Shown: positions 44,879-52,302 of the stretch, piece after piece
Position numbering within the stretch: the stretch's first letter is position 1
Layout: each line of letters starts with the position of its first letter
From: JAAYCI01 sp964370165
GTDB lineage: Bacteria > Bacillota > Clostridia > Oscillospirales > Ruminococcaceae
Direction: 5' to 3'
Length of the DNA stretch: 64,000 nucleotides
Assembly (NCBI GenBank): GCA_964370165.1
Contig: CAYJIG010000002.1
Coordinates: 61,443-125,442, forward strand
Notes under the pieces: model-generated
Told to the model about the DNA's origin: nothing
The model's input: only the letters and a program-made list of their open reading frames with translations
Databases searched by the model: none
Translations under genes and position numbers: made by a program

Positions 44879-45298
44879 ATGGGTATACCATTTTTGCTAC
44901 ATATTGCAACACCGGACAAGCAGTTTTACCATAGTAAAATAGAAAGCCTTGTGGTGACCACTACAGACGGTGAGATGGGGGTGCTAGCATATCATACGCC
45001 CATGGTGGCTGTGCTGGTGCCTGCACCACTCAGGATATTACCTGAAGGTGAGACAGAGTGGAAGGAAGCTGCTGTAACAGGTGGATTTGCACGAATTACT
45101 CACGGTGAGGTGATGATTTTTGCCGACACGGCTGAGTGGCCTGAAGACATAGAGGAAAGCCGTGCATTGCGTGCAAAGCAGCGCGCCGAAGAACGGTTGC
45201 AAGATAAGACAAATGAAGTGGAATATATGCATTCTCGTGTAGCTTTAGAGCGTGCACTTGCCAGGCTGGACGTGAAACGCCACAGCATAAATCACTAA
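44879..45298 (+). CDS. atpC: ATP synthase F1 subunit epsilon
   Basis: A 139-residue subunit: an N-terminal beta sandwich (LHIATPDKQFYHSKIESLVV, TTDGEMGVLAYHTPMVAVL) and a C-terminal helical hairpin (SRALRAKQRAEERLQ...ALERALARLDV). It links gamma to the c ring and can inhibit ATP hydrolysis. Last atp gene; the order atpB-E-F-A-G-D-C is standard apart from the absent atpH. No clear terminator follows. Confidence 0.94.
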   Translation: MGIPFLLHIATPDKQFYHSKIESLVVTTTDGEMGVLAYHTPMVAVLVPAPLRILPEGETEWKEAAVTGGFARITHGEVMIFADTAEWPEDIEESRALRAKQRAEERLQDKTNEVEYMHSRVALERALARLDVKRHSINH

Positions 45299-45400
45299 GG
45301 ATATAAATTGAATAGAAATGCATGGTACAATTATCAGATAACAGAGATATAGCTGAACTGACGTGATATGACACCCTGGCGACCCAAAAAAGGAGTGCCT

Positions 45401-45757
45401 ATGCATAACAAGCGTGCGTACAAAAGGTCTAATCATTTGGTTTGTGATGCAAAAATTCAGAAAAAAGACGGCACTTGGCAAAAAATCGATGTAGAAGATT
45501 TATCTTCAGGTGGGGCAAAGCTATATACAAGGTATGAGTGCGAAGAGAATCAACTACTGGAAATTGATATAAAAGTGAATGCTTTTTTCTCAGAGTTCAG
45601 GGTGAAAACCATCGCGCAAGTGCGGAATAAAACGACATTAAAAGATGGAGGTTTCCAATACGGCGTGGTGTTCATCAATATGGAAAAAAACATGAAAATA
45701 CGCATTGATGAAAATGTGCATAAAGATAGGCCTATTGCCGGAAACGATTATTCGTAG
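45401..45757 (+). CDS. PilZ domain protein, likely c-di-GMP receptor
   Basis: A 118-residue single-domain PilZ protein. Both ligand-binding motifs are present: RxxxR as R5-AYK-R9 and DxSxxG as D33-L-S-S-G-G38. It therefore very likely binds cyclic di-GMP. ATG 45401 follows AAAGGAG. It lies 102 bases after atpC on the same strand with no terminator seen between, so partial cotranscription with the ATP synthase genes is possible. The diguanylate cyclase at 21685 may supply the ligand. Confidence 0.88.
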   Translation: MHNKRAYKRSNHLVCDAKIQKKDGTWQKIDVEDLSSGGAKLYTRYECEENQLLEIDIKVNAFFSEFRVKTIAQVRNKTTLKDGGFQYGVVFINMEKNMKIRIDENVHKDRPIAGNDYS

Positions 45758-45829
45758 TAGAAGTTATAGCTGATATATGATTTTATGCTTATATTTGAGT
45801 TGTGAAAAATATATAAGGAGTGGTAGTTA

Positions 45830-46090
45830 GTGTTTCGACGAGATTATATAATTCAAAATCCAATGGGACTGCATGCAAGGCCGGCGTCAGAGCTAGTAAC
45901 ATATTGCAAAAAAATTCCTGTTGAAATTTCGTTTTATCATAACGAGCGAAAATTTAATCCCAAAAGCATTATTTCAATATTGAGTGGTGGACTTAAAAAA
46001 GGAACACAAATTGCTATAGAAGTATCAGGTGAAAACGAAGATCAAATAGGCATAGAGTTAATAGCGTTTTTGGATGCACTGACAGATTAA
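45830..46090 (+). CDS. second HPr family protein, with His15 and Ser46
   Basis: An 86-residue HPr paralogue beginning at GTG 45830 after AAGGAG. His15 in MGLHARPAS and Ser46 in NPKSIISIL are both present, so it could take phosphate from enzyme I and from HPr kinase. Crh proteins lack His15, so it is not a Crh. Sequence around the active site differs from the ptsH product at 26160. It is followed after 12 bases by a lone EIIA gene. Confidence 0.9.
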   Translation: MFRRDYIIQNPMGLHARPASELVTYCKKIPVEISFYHNERKFNPKSIISILSGGLKKGTQIAIEVSGENEDQIGIELIAFLDALTD

Positions 46091-46102
46091 GAGGTGCCTA
46101 CA

Positions 46103-46579
46103 GTGAGTTGTTTATTTCATGAAAATCTTGTGATTATAGGAATGCAGGCCTCGGATAAAAAAGAGGTTGTTCAAAAGTTTTCCGAGCTGTTTCTTGCTAA
46201 TGGATTTGTAAAGCAAAGCTACCCATTAGCAGTGTTGACGCGGGAAGAATCATACCCTACCGGTCTGCAACTTGATGGTATCGGGGTGGCTATTCCGCAT
46301 GTTACCGGCTCAGAACATGTGATTACATCCGCAATAGGAATAGCGCGGCTGGAATCTCCCGTCGAGTTTTATCAGATGGGTGATAGTGTTGTGAAAGTCA
46401 GGGTAGAGCTGGTTTTCATGATGTCGATTTTGCATCCTGATGACCAACTGGATGTATTACAAAAAATGATGGAAATTTTTGAAAATGATTATGCAATGCA
46501 AGAATTTAGAAAAGCGAAATCAAAAGATGAGCTTTGTAATGTTGCAGAAAAATATATAAAAATTGATAATATCCGCTAA
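46103..46579 (+). CDS. PTS EIIA domain protein (PtsN/fructose type)
   Basis: A 158-residue single-domain EIIA of the fructose/mannitol/PtsN class, with the phosphorylated His66 in GIGVAIPHVTG and the LVFMMSILHPDDQLDVLQKM strand-helix. GTG 46103 is preferred because GAGG is eight bases before it; an earlier in-frame GTG at 46094 overlaps the RBS. No EIIB or EIIC gene is near, so it is either regulatory (PtsN-like) or serves a permease encoded elsewhere. Residues also recall galactitol-type EIIA. Confidence 0.86.
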   Translation: MSCLFHENLVIIGMQASDKKEVVQKFSELFLANGFVKQSYPLAVLTREESYPTGLQLDGIGVAIPHVTGSEHVITSAIGIARLESPVEFYQMGDSVVKVRVELVFMMSILHPDDQLDVLQKMMEIFENDYAMQEFRKAKSKDELCNVAEKYIKIDNIR

Positions 46580-46599
46580 CGCTTATTAAACATATAATA

Positions 46600-46639
46600 A
46601 AAAAGTCACAACTCCGAAAAAATGGAGTTGTGACTTTTT
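46600..46639. terminator. bidirectional terminator
   Basis: A perfect 16-bp stem (46600-46615 with 46624-46639) and eight-base loop between the convergent EIIA and NlpC/P60-like genes, with A and T runs at the ends. Confidence 0.87.
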
Positions 46640-46664
46640 GTTAAGACAAATTGATGTGTTATTT

Positions 46665-47492
46665 TTAGCGAAGACCTGCACAGGTATGTAAACTATCGGC
46701 AAGATCTTTACGGTAAAATAAAGAATTTTCTTGTAAGTTGTTAATAACAACGCCGTCGCTTAAAGCCTGGTCGGTGGCATGAACATATTGACCATCGCCT
46801 AAAAATAAACCGATATGATTATCAAAATACAAAATATCGCCCATTTGCAAGTCGTCCAAAGACACTTTTTTAAGCATGTTGTCTTGTGGAAGAGAAAAAT
46901 CGGTGTTCAGCACAAGGCCGTTCAGCCAATATGCCATAAAAACCAAACCGTTGCTGTCGACGCCGATAGGGCTACGTCCACCACACCTATATTGTGCACC
47001 GATGTAACCCAGTGCACAAGCGGCAACGGTCTCACGCAATGCTTGTACATCGTGGATAGCCTGGGCAGATGGCTGACACATTAGGCCGGCGGCACGCATG
47101 TAACCATTTTCTCCACAAGGTAGTTCCACCGACAGCCAGCCGTCTTCACTTTCGGCACTGACAGGATGGACAAAACCGCCACGAGGCACAGTAGTAAGCC
47201 GTAAAGAATCTTTAGAGGGATTTTTAAGTACATCGGCAAATGGTGCCTTGACTATCATCTTGCCAATATGCGACCATTCGTTGTTTTTTGTGGCGTCGTC
47301 ACACAAATGACTTTGACGAATATAGCCTTTTTCCCCAAAAGGGGTACACACATAAGCAAAATTTTCATCAGAGGATAACACCTCTACTTGCATACCCAAA
47401 AGCACTTCACTAATTTGCTTTTGAGCATCTGATGCGGCATAAACACTACCCAGCGTACTTTTTACTGTGGCGATACTATTTGTGGTTTTCAT
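46665..47492 (-). CDS. NlpC/P60-like protein with SH3 domains, catalytic Cys replaced
   Basis: A 275-residue protein without signal peptide. Residues 1-65 and 75-140 are SH3-like (FAYVCTPFGEKGYIRQSHL; DGWLSVELPCGENGYMRAAGL). Residues 150-270 are an NlpC/P60 fold: YIGAQYRCGGRSPIGVDSNGL, MGDILYFDNHIGLFLGDGQYVHA. The usual D-C-S-G reads D-S-N-G, so the catalytic Cys is S180; the His in HIG is kept. A Cys at 170 stands where the family often has Trp or Tyr. Probably inactive as a cysteine peptidase. 38 bases behind a GH13 gene. Confidence 0.8.
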   Translation of the reverse strand: MKTTNSIATVKSTLGSVYAASDAQKQISEVLLGMQVEVLSSDENFAYVCTPFGEKGYIRQSHLCDDATKNNEWSHIGKMIVKAPFADVLKNPSKDSLRLTTVPRGGFVHPVSAESEDGWLSVELPCGENGYMRAAGLMCQPSAQAIHDVQALRETVAACALGYIGAQYRCGGRSPIGVDSNGLVFMAYWLNGLVLNTDFSLPQDNMLKKVSLDDLQMGDILYFDNHIGLFLGDGQYVHATDQALSDGVVINNLQENSLFYRKDLADSLHTCAGLR

Positions 47493-47530
47493 ATGTGACT
47501 CCTTTGGAAATGTAGTAAATTTGGAATATA

Positions 47531-48841
47531 TCAGTGTTCCATCTTTAAAAACTGTACAGAAAATGCAGGCATATCAAAACCGCCGCCAAAATCAACAGGT
47601 TTATCGAGGAGCAAGTCCATGGCCATGCCTGACTGTGCATCAAAATGTGCCACATGAGGCGCATTTTCAATGTTGATGGCAATAAGCATACGTTCATCTG
47701 ACGCCTTGCGCTCGAAAATATATTGTTTATTCGTCAGATATACCTGACGGTAAACTCCATTGCACAAAGCAGAACTTTCAGTGTGTGCTTTTATCATTTT
47801 AGATAGCTGCTTGAACAAGTCGTTTTCAATAGGCTTTTCAAAACAAGGCCTTAAGGATGGATCGCCCTGATTTTTGTCACCAAGCTCGCCCCATTCGCTA
47901 CCATAATAGATGCAAGGAATTCCGGGCATACCTAAAAGCAAACCATAGGCAAGAGGAACATGCTTTTCTTCTTCTAAAATGCTGGAAATTCGTGACACAT
48001 CGTGATTATCTGCAAAACACATTAAATGTAAGTCACGATAAAGTGTCCAGTTTTCCGGGCCGAACTGACGCTGAAGGCTGTGTGCAATCTCAAACATATT
48101 CATGCTGTTGAAGCTGGAATACAGCCCTTTATAGCACTCATAATTTGTGGCAGAATGTAGCATTTCAGGATTTGCCAGTGTTTTGTAGTCTCCATGAAGC
48201 ATCTCGCCAACAAGGAAAAACTCTGCCTTTTTACTGTCACAATACCCACGCAACCGACGCATAAAGTTGTGATCTAAGCTATATGCAACATCAAGACGGA
48301 TGCCATCGATGTCAAACTCGTCTATCCATTTGCCCACACATTCTAAAATATAATCTACCACAGCGGGGTTATGCAAATTAAGCTTCACCAGCTCGAAATG
48401 GCCTTCCCAGCCATCGTACCAAAATCCATCATTGTAGCCGGAGTTGCCACCGAAATTTATATGAAACCAGTCTTTATAGGCGGAGTGTTCACGATTCTGT
48501 TGTACATCGACAAACGCCCAAAATCCACGCCCGACATGGTTGAAAACGCCATCTAAAATCACCCGTAAATCGGCTTTGTGTAAAGCATCGCATACCTTTG
48601 CAAAGTCTTCGTTTGTGCCAAGGCGCACATCCAATGTTTGCATGTCTCGGGTATCATAGCCGTGGGCATCGCTTTCAAATAAAGGGTTAAACAAAACACC
48701 GCTGACACCTAGATTTTGCATGTGCGGAATCCAGTCTATAACTTTGGTGATGCGTGTTTCTTTAACACCATCGTTTTGTAAAGGTGCACCACAAAAGCCC
48801 AGCGGATAGATTTGATAAAGCACAGCTTCATTATACCACAT
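47531..48841 (-). CDS. alpha-amylase family (GH13) glycosidase
   Basis: A 436-residue cytoplasmic (no signal) GH13 enzyme. The four conserved regions are VILDGVFNHVG, GIRLDVAYSLD (nucleophile D184), LVGEMLHG (acid E213) and FADNHDVSRI (D281). It starts with MWYNEAVLYQIYPLGF, as in maltodextrin- or sucrose-acting members. It probably acts on short alpha-glucans; the exact linkage is unknown. It heads a two-gene run with the NlpC/P60-like gene. Confidence 0.9.
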   Translation of the reverse strand: MWYNEAVLYQIYPLGFCGAPLQNDGVKETRITKVIDWIPHMQNLGVSGVLFNPLFESDAHGYDTRDMQTLDVRLGTNEDFAKVCDALHKADLRVILDGVFNHVGRGFWAFVDVQQNREHSAYKDWFHINFGGNSGYNDGFWYDGWEGHFELVKLNLHNPAVVDYILECVGKWIDEFDIDGIRLDVAYSLDHNFMRRLRGYCDSKKAEFFLVGEMLHGDYKTLANPEMLHSATNYECYKGLYSSFNSMNMFEIAHSLQRQFGPENWTLYRDLHLMCFADNHDVSRISSILEEEKHVPLAYGLLLGMPGIPCIYYGSEWGELGDKNQGDPSLRPCFEKPIENDLFKQLSKMIKAHTESSALCNGVYRQVYLTNKQYIFERKASDERMLIAINIENAPHVAHFDAQSGMAMDLLLDKPVDFGGGFDMPAFSVQFLKMEH

Positions 48842-48998
48842 AAAATCTCCATTCTGTCACAAGAAAGGCCCGGTTTGAAAATAAAGCATACCAAAAATAG
48901 ACCATTCTCTGGGGAATAGGCGGATGAAATTTTAGTAATTTAACTAGATACAGTATAACATAAACAGGTTAATTTTGTGTGATGTTTTTAAAAAACAT

Positions 48999-49028
48999 TT
49001 GTATCGTTAGTTTGAAGCGTGATATACT
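48999..49028 (+). promoter_or_regulatory. candidate promoter of the aldo/keto reductase gene
   Basis: TTGTAT (48999-49004) and TATACT (49023-49028), 18 bases apart, 46 bases before the ATG. Confidence 0.5.
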
Positions 49029-49074
49029 AAGCATAGTAGCTTGTTTATAAAATCAGCTTGTGTGGGAGGAAAAG

Positions 49075-50196
49075 ATGCAATATAATACATTTGCAAAAAC
49101 AAATGAAAAAGTGTCTGCTTTAGGATATGGTAATATGCGATTGCCCATACAAGATGGAGATGCGGCGGCAATTGACGAAAAAGAAGCGAAAAAATTACTT
49201 GATATAGCGTACAATAACGGCGTTAATTATTTTGATAGTGCGTGGGGATATCACGGGGGAAATTCTGAAGCGTTTGTTGGCAGAGCCATGGCAGACAAAC
49301 GGCGTGAAGATTATTTTTTAGCAACAAAGCTGCCGGTTTGGCTACTGAAAAAAAGAGAAGATGCCGAGATTTTTTTTAAAAAGCAGATGAAAAACTTACA
49401 AACAGATTATATAGATTTTTATCTTTTTCATAATTTGAGAACAAAACATATGCCATTTTTTGATGATCTTGATTTATATCCCATCATGGATAATTTACGA
49501 AAAAAGGGGTATATACGTAATTTGGGTTTTTCGTTTCATGACACACCGGAATTGTTGACAAAAATAGTGGATGGATATTCTTGGGACTTTGCTCAGCTTC
49601 AATACAACTACTTTGATGCAGATTTTATACGTGCGAGCGAGCAATACCAGATATTAAGGGATAGGAATATTCCTGTTGTTGTGATGGAGCCGGTGCGTGG
49701 CGGACGACTGGCGGATTTAGGCAAAAAAAGCAATGAGATATTAAAAAATGTGAACCCTACAGCAAGTATTGCAAGCTGGGCCATGAGATGGCTTTTAGAC
49801 AAAGAAGGTATTTTAACGGTGCTGAGCGGAATGACAACAGAGCAACAGTTAAAAGATAACCTTGCCACTTTTTCTACGGGAGAGCCTCTTACAGATGAAG
49901 AAAATAAAGCACTTAAAAAGGCGTGTGATATATTTAAGCAATTGAATGTTGTGCCATGCACATCGTGCCTTTACTGTATGCCATGTCCAAAAGGTGTGAA
50001 CATACCAAAAATGTTTAGCTTGCATAACAGATGCGCTTACGATAGCTCGCTGTATAACCTGCAAATGTATTATAACGATATTGATAAAAAAGAAAGTGGC
50101 GCTATGTGTGTTGGGTGCAAAATATGCGAAAAAGCATGTCCACAAGAGATCCCAATAAGCTATTGGATGCAAAAAATAGAAGCTGATGGACGATGA
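49075..50196 (+). CDS. aldo/keto reductase with C-terminal ferredoxin domain
   Basis: A 373-residue protein. Residues 1-270 are an aldo/keto reductase barrel: FDSAWGYHGGNSEAFVGRA with the catalytic Asp-Tyr, IDFYLFHNL and VVMEPVRGGRLA. Residues 295-370 carry two 4Fe-4S motifs, CTSCLYCMPCPKGV and CVGCKICEKACPQ. This class is common in anaerobes and is thought to couple ferredoxin with carbonyl reduction; substrates are largely unknown. ATG 49075 follows GGGAGG. Confidence 0.92.
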   Translation: MQYNTFAKTNEKVSALGYGNMRLPIQDGDAAAIDEKEAKKLLDIAYNNGVNYFDSAWGYHGGNSEAFVGRAMADKRREDYFLATKLPVWLLKKREDAEIFFKKQMKNLQTDYIDFYLFHNLRTKHMPFFDDLDLYPIMDNLRKKGYIRNLGFSFHDTPELLTKIVDGYSWDFAQLQYNYFDADFIRASEQYQILRDRNIPVVVMEPVRGGRLADLGKKSNEILKNVNPTASIASWAMRWLLDKEGILTVLSGMTTEQQLKDNLATFSTGEPLTDEENKALKKACDIFKQLNVVPCTSCLYCMPCPKGVNIPKMFSLHNRCAYDSSLYNLQMYYNDIDKKESGAMCVGCKICEKACPQEIPISYWMQKIEADGR

Positions 50197-50259
50197 TATG
50201 TATAAAATGTGTATTGATAAAATAGCTGATAGAAAAAATAAGTATTCATAAAAAAAGGC

Positions 50260-50288
50260 TTGCTTTTTGCTTTGTTATTTGGTATACT
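50260..50288 (+). promoter_or_regulatory. sigma-A promoter of rpmB
   Basis: TTGCTT (50260-50265) and TATACT (50283-50288), 17 bases apart, 38 bases before rpmB. Confidence 0.55.
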
Positions 50289-50326
50289 ATTTGAGTGACT
50301 GAAATATGCGTGTAGGAGGTGTAGAG

Positions 50327-50515
50327 ATGGCTAAGTGTAGTATTTGTGATAAAGGTGTGACGTTTGGAATTAAAGTTTCCCACTCGCATCGTCGTTCCAA
50401 TCGTATGTGGAAACCCAATGTAAAAAGGGTGAAAGCTATAGTGAACAATTCGCCCAAATATGTCTACGCCTGCACCCGTTGCCTTCGTTCCGGCAAGGTG
50501 ACTCGCGCTGTGTAA
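50327..50515 (+). CDS. rpmB: 50S ribosomal protein L28
   Basis: A 62-residue L28 of the zinc-binding (C+) kind: CSIC at residues 4-7 and CTRC near 48-51. The core GVTFGIKVSHSHRRSNRMWKP is typical. ATG 50327 follows AGGAGGT; the frame is open seven codons further but without RBS. It stands alone, as usual in Bacillota. Confidence 0.97.
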   Translation: MAKCSICDKGVTFGIKVSHSHRRSNRMWKPNVKRVKAIVNNSPKYVYACTRCLRSGKVTRAV

Positions 50516-50530
50516 TTTAGACGAATATTG

Positions 50531-50569
50531 AAAAGCTCTTTGCTTAGTATAGCAGAGGGCTTTTATTTT
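50531..50569 (+). terminator. terminator after rpmB
   Basis: AAAAGCTCTTTGCT (50531-50544) pairs, with G-U pairs, to AGCAGAGGGCTTTT (50551-50564); T run follows. Confidence 0.75.
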
Positions 50570-50717
50570 TTAAAGATTTAAATGCAACTAAAAATCAAAA
50601 AAGTAAAGCTTTTATTGTTTTTATAGTGATGATACTATAAAATAAAGACATGATTAAAAAGTAATCAATGAATGTATCCTGATAGTTGCAACAAAGAAGT
50701 TGACAGAGGTGATATTG

Positions 50718-51359
50718 ATGGGTGAAAATAATATGCCAAATCCCAACACCATATTTCCTGTAAAAGGTATAGATACAGTTACTTATGTTAAGCCTACAAT
50801 AAAGAATCCAAACATAATTGTGGGTGAGTTTACATATTTTTCAGGGCAGAGTTTTGAAAGCCACGTCACTCATCATTACGATTTTTATGACGATAAGTTA
50901 ATAATAGGCAAGTTTTGTCAAATTGCATCCGGAGTGAATTTCATTATGAACGGTGCAAACCATCAAATGAATGCAGTGTCAACTTTTCCGTTTTATATTT
51001 TAGATGGATGGGATCAAAATGTGCCTTCGCTTACAGAAATGCCACTGAAAGGTGATACCACTGTGGGTAACGATGTATGGATAGGGCAAAATGCAACCAT
51101 TCTGGCCGGCGTCACAATAGGAAACGGTGCTATAATTGGCGCAAACAGTGTGGTGGGTAGTGATGTTCCTTCGTATAGTATTGTGGCTGGTAATCCGGCA
51201 AAGCTTATCAGAAAAAGGTTTGATGATGAGCTGGTTGATTTAATGGAACAGTTTAAATGGTGGGATAAGACGGTAGAGGAAATAAACACGCTTATTCCGC
51301 TGTTATCAAACAGTGATTTAGAATATGTGAAAAAGCAAATAAAATCAAGCCTGCTTTAA
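50718..51359 (+). CDS. Vat-like streptogramin A / xenobiotic O-acetyltransferase
   Basis: A 213-residue left-handed beta-helix (hexapeptide) acetyltransferase. It follows the VatA pattern along its length: NPNTIFPVKG, VGEFTYFSG, HHYDFYDDKLIIGKFCQIA, FIMNGANHQM with the catalytic His, PLKGDTTVGNDVWIG and YSIVAGNPAKLIRKRF. Vat enzymes inactivate streptogramin A by acetylation; chromosomal homologues often have other or unknown substrates. ATG 50718 follows GAGGTG. The gene is monocistronic with a weak promoter. Confidence 0.86.
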   Translation: MGENNMPNPNTIFPVKGIDTVTYVKPTIKNPNIIVGEFTYFSGQSFESHVTHHYDFYDDKLIIGKFCQIASGVNFIMNGANHQMNAVSTFPFYILDGWDQNVPSLTEMPLKGDTTVGNDVWIGQNATILAGVTIGNGAIIGANSVVGSDVPSYSIVAGNPAKLIRKRFDDELVDLMEQFKWWDKTVEEINTLIPLLSNSDLEYVKKQIKSSLL

Positions 51360-51415
51360 TTTGCCGGTAAAAGTATCGTTATAAACTTTAGAAATATCAT
51401 GGTGTTTTCTGGAAC

Positions 51416-51444
51416 TTTACAATTTTCACCTCTTATGGTAAACT
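51416..51444 (+). promoter_or_regulatory. candidate promoter of plsY
   Basis: TTTACA (51416-51421) and TAAACT (51439-51444), 17 bases apart, about 75 bases before plsY. Confidence 0.4.
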
Positions 51445-51517
51445 ATCTATTGTGTAAAATTTTTTTACTAATTTTAATTGTAGCTACAGTACACATTAAC
51501 TAATATTGGAGACATGT

Positions 51518-52174
51518 ATGGATTTTATGTTTTTTATTGCACTAGCGGCTTCTGCTGTTATAGGATATCTTTTGGGAAGTGTGAATTCAGCCATACTGAT
51601 TTGTCGTGCTTTTTATGGCCAAGACATCCGCAAAAGTGGTAGTGGTAACGCCGGCATGACAAACGTCGCACGCACATTCGGTAAAAAAGCGGCCATCTTG
51701 ACATTGGCGTGCGATATATTGAAAGGTGTTTTGGGCGTGGTAGCCGGACACTGGATGATTATCTTGCTTGCCGGTGACATGAATTCTATGTACGGTGCGT
51801 ATATAGGAGCTATTTTTGTGATTATAGGCCACATGTTTCCTGTGTTTTTTGGGTTCAAAGGTGGTAAAGGTGTTGCCACATCTTGTGGTGTGGTGCTGGC
51901 ATTGCAGTTTATACCGGCCGTTATTTTAATCACACTGTTTCTTGTTATTTTCTTCATCAGTAAAATGGTATCACTGGGCTCGCTTATTGGCATCGCGATG
52001 TATCCTATAGTGACATTTTTGTGGTGTACATTCGTTACCGGCGAAATGGCTGCGTATTCCACAGTGTGCACTGCCGTAATTGCTATTATGGTAATATGGA
52101 TGCATCGTGCAAATATCGGACGTATTTTAAGTGGTACTGAATATAAATTTGGGCAAAAGAAAAAAGAAGACTAA
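51518..52174 (+). CDS. plsY: acyl-phosphate:glycerol-3-phosphate acyltransferase PlsY
   Basis: A 218-residue membrane enzyme that starts phospholipid synthesis by acylating glycerol-3-phosphate. The three conserved sites are visible: GSVNSAILICR with RKSGSGNAGMTNVARTFG, HMFPVFFGFKGGKGVAT, and the segment near MVSLGSLIG. Five or more membrane helices. ATG 51518 follows GGAGA. In Clostridia plsY often follows der on the same strand; here it faces der. Confidence 0.95.
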   Translation: MDFMFFIALAASAVIGYLLGSVNSAILICRAFYGQDIRKSGSGNAGMTNVARTFGKKAAILTLACDILKGVLGVVAGHWMIILLAGDMNSMYGAYIGAIFVIIGHMFPVFFGFKGGKGVATSCGVVLALQFIPAVILITLFLVIFFISKMVSLGSLIGIAMYPIVTFLWCTFVTGEMAAYSTVCTAVIAIMVIWMHRANIGRILSGTEYKFGQKKKED

Positions 52175-52223
52175 AGCGAAGATATATCTTCTTTTCAGCT
52201 TCTTTATTTACAATTTTGATAGT

Positions 52224-52266
52224 TATACCCCCAACTAAGGCTTGATAACCTTAATTAGGGGTATTT
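52224..52266. terminator. terminator between plsY and der
   Basis: ATACCCCxAACTAAGG pairs with CCTTAATTAGGGGTAT across a short loop; a TTTTT run follows on the plus strand. It separates two convergent genes. Confidence 0.78.
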
Positions 52267-52302
52267 TTGTTGTATGAAATAATATTGCGTTATACCGATA
52301 AC

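Noticed and set aside
38784..45298. Sodium-type N-ATPase operon (which also lacks delta)
   Set aside because: Gene order here is B-E-F-A-G-D-C and not D-C-Q-R-B-E-F-A-G; no atpQ/R genes and no sodium signature in subunit c.
45830..46090. Crh (catabolite repression HPr)
   Set aside because: Crh has no His at position 15; here His15 is present.
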